From: Halorubrum lipolyticum DSM 21995
GTDB lineage: Archaea > Halobacteriota > Halobacteria > Halobacteriales > Haloferacaceae
DNA length: 60,726 nt
NCBI RefSeq assembly: GCF_000337375.1
Contig: NZ_AOJG01000002.1
Location: 271 to 60,996, forward strand
Direction: 5' to 3'
Within the stretch, counting starts at the first letter, position 1, and each line of letters opens with the position of its first letter. The notes below the pieces were generated by a model. That model had not been told where the DNA came from. It saw nothing but the letters and a program-made list of their open reading frames with translations, and ran no database searches. The position numbers were made by a program, and so were the translations under genes. Shown here piece after piece: positions 60,478 to 60,726 of this stretch.

Positions 60478-60726
60478 AGAACGCACCGCGGACTCGGGAC
60501 GTTCAACTCGTCCCGGTTTCGCAGAGTCGGTTTATCCGACTCATCCGAATGAGGATTTCGCCCCCTGCGCTCCGGCGTAAGAGGAAATCTGATGTGAGCC
60601 GTGGTAGTTCGGTGTCATCCAGGTCGCTGGGTGAACCGGACACCACATAGACCATGCAATGGTGTTTTGACTTATCGCAAGTCAAAACCCGCCAACACCC
60701 CTCTGAGCCGGGAATCAGGCTCAGAG
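60478..60726 (+). other. Pre-16S rRNA leader (16S gene lies beyond the edge)
   Basis: About 250 bases follow the promoters with no reading frame I can support. They hold hairpins: TTTTGACTT (60665) with AAGTCAAAA (60679), and CTCTGAGCC (60701) with GGCTCAGAG (60718). This resembles an rRNA leader and processing-stem region. A 16S start is not in the window, so the identity rests on the promoters and structure. Confidence 0.6.

Overview
The window is high-GC haloarchaeal chromosomal DNA, most like Halorubrum or a close relative. The proteins are acidic, genes are headed by TTTATA-type boxes 25-35 bases before leaderless starts, Tat lipoproteins occur, and archaeal information-processing genes are present (TBP, Orc1/Cdc6, archaeal AspRS, TruA). 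All functions below are read from sequence by eye; no database search was run.

Region by region. 1-12.1 kb is housekeeping: the 5' end of a superoxide dismutase gene, tRNA-Ser(UGA), a degenerate cis-prenyltransferase homologue, a PiT phosphate transporter, LarC, AspRS, a DUF4382-like lipoprotein, VTT-domain and other membrane proteins, NAD kinase and a KaiC/RAD55-like ATPase. 12.1-14.5 kb is an AT-richer island with two tandem paralogous Tat lipoproteins of unknown family, bounded by a 12-base inverted repeat. 15.0-15.4 kb has tRNA-Gly(CCC) with truncated copies of its 3' end beside it, an integration scar. 15.4-31.3 kb is core metabolism and regulation: M28 peptidase, NadE, a wHTH regulator, TruA, UspA, XapX, cyclophilin, a ferritin-like Tat protein, a D-2-hydroxyacid dehydrogenase, a trans-sulfuration enzyme, an intron-containing tRNA-Glu(UUC), an AbrB-PhoU regulator, a GMC oxidoreductase, a MoaD/SAMP-like modifier and an FAH-family enzyme. 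31.3-40.7 kb is a surface-polysaccharide-like accessory cluster: a sulfatase-like/glycosyltransferase fusion, a ParB-fold protein, a relic TnpB (IS1341) right end, an aldo/keto reductase, a GT2, an ABC exporter, a DUF418 membrane protein and a Gfo/Idh/MocA dehydrogenase. Five possible starts here share a (T/C)TAACAA box 28-36 bases upstream. 40.8-54.8 kb has a TPP enzyme, a sugar isomerase, an XPB-like helicase, a TrmB regulator with an aldo/keto reductase, a PAC2 protein with a C-terminal HbYX, MscS, MATE and zinc-ribbon proteins.

The right end is the most informative. A bifunctional malic enzyme is followed by an 890-base AT-rich intergenic region carrying six copies of an ORB-like repeat, including a long inverted pair with G-tracts, and an AT-rich segment enclosed by an inverted repeat. 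Then come orc1/cdc6, the TATA-binding protein gene and, at the edge, two tandem rRNA-type promoters with a leader that should run into a 16S gene just outside the window. This looks like a chromosomal replication origin next to its initiator and close to an rrn operon.

The candidates least explained by known systems are the duplicated lipoprotein island, the sulfatase-like/GT2 fusion with its cluster promoter motif, the NgBR-like cis-prenyltransferase homologue, the Gly-Gly-Thr ending modifier with a Gly-Gly ending partner, and the orphan TnpB right-end RNA relic.
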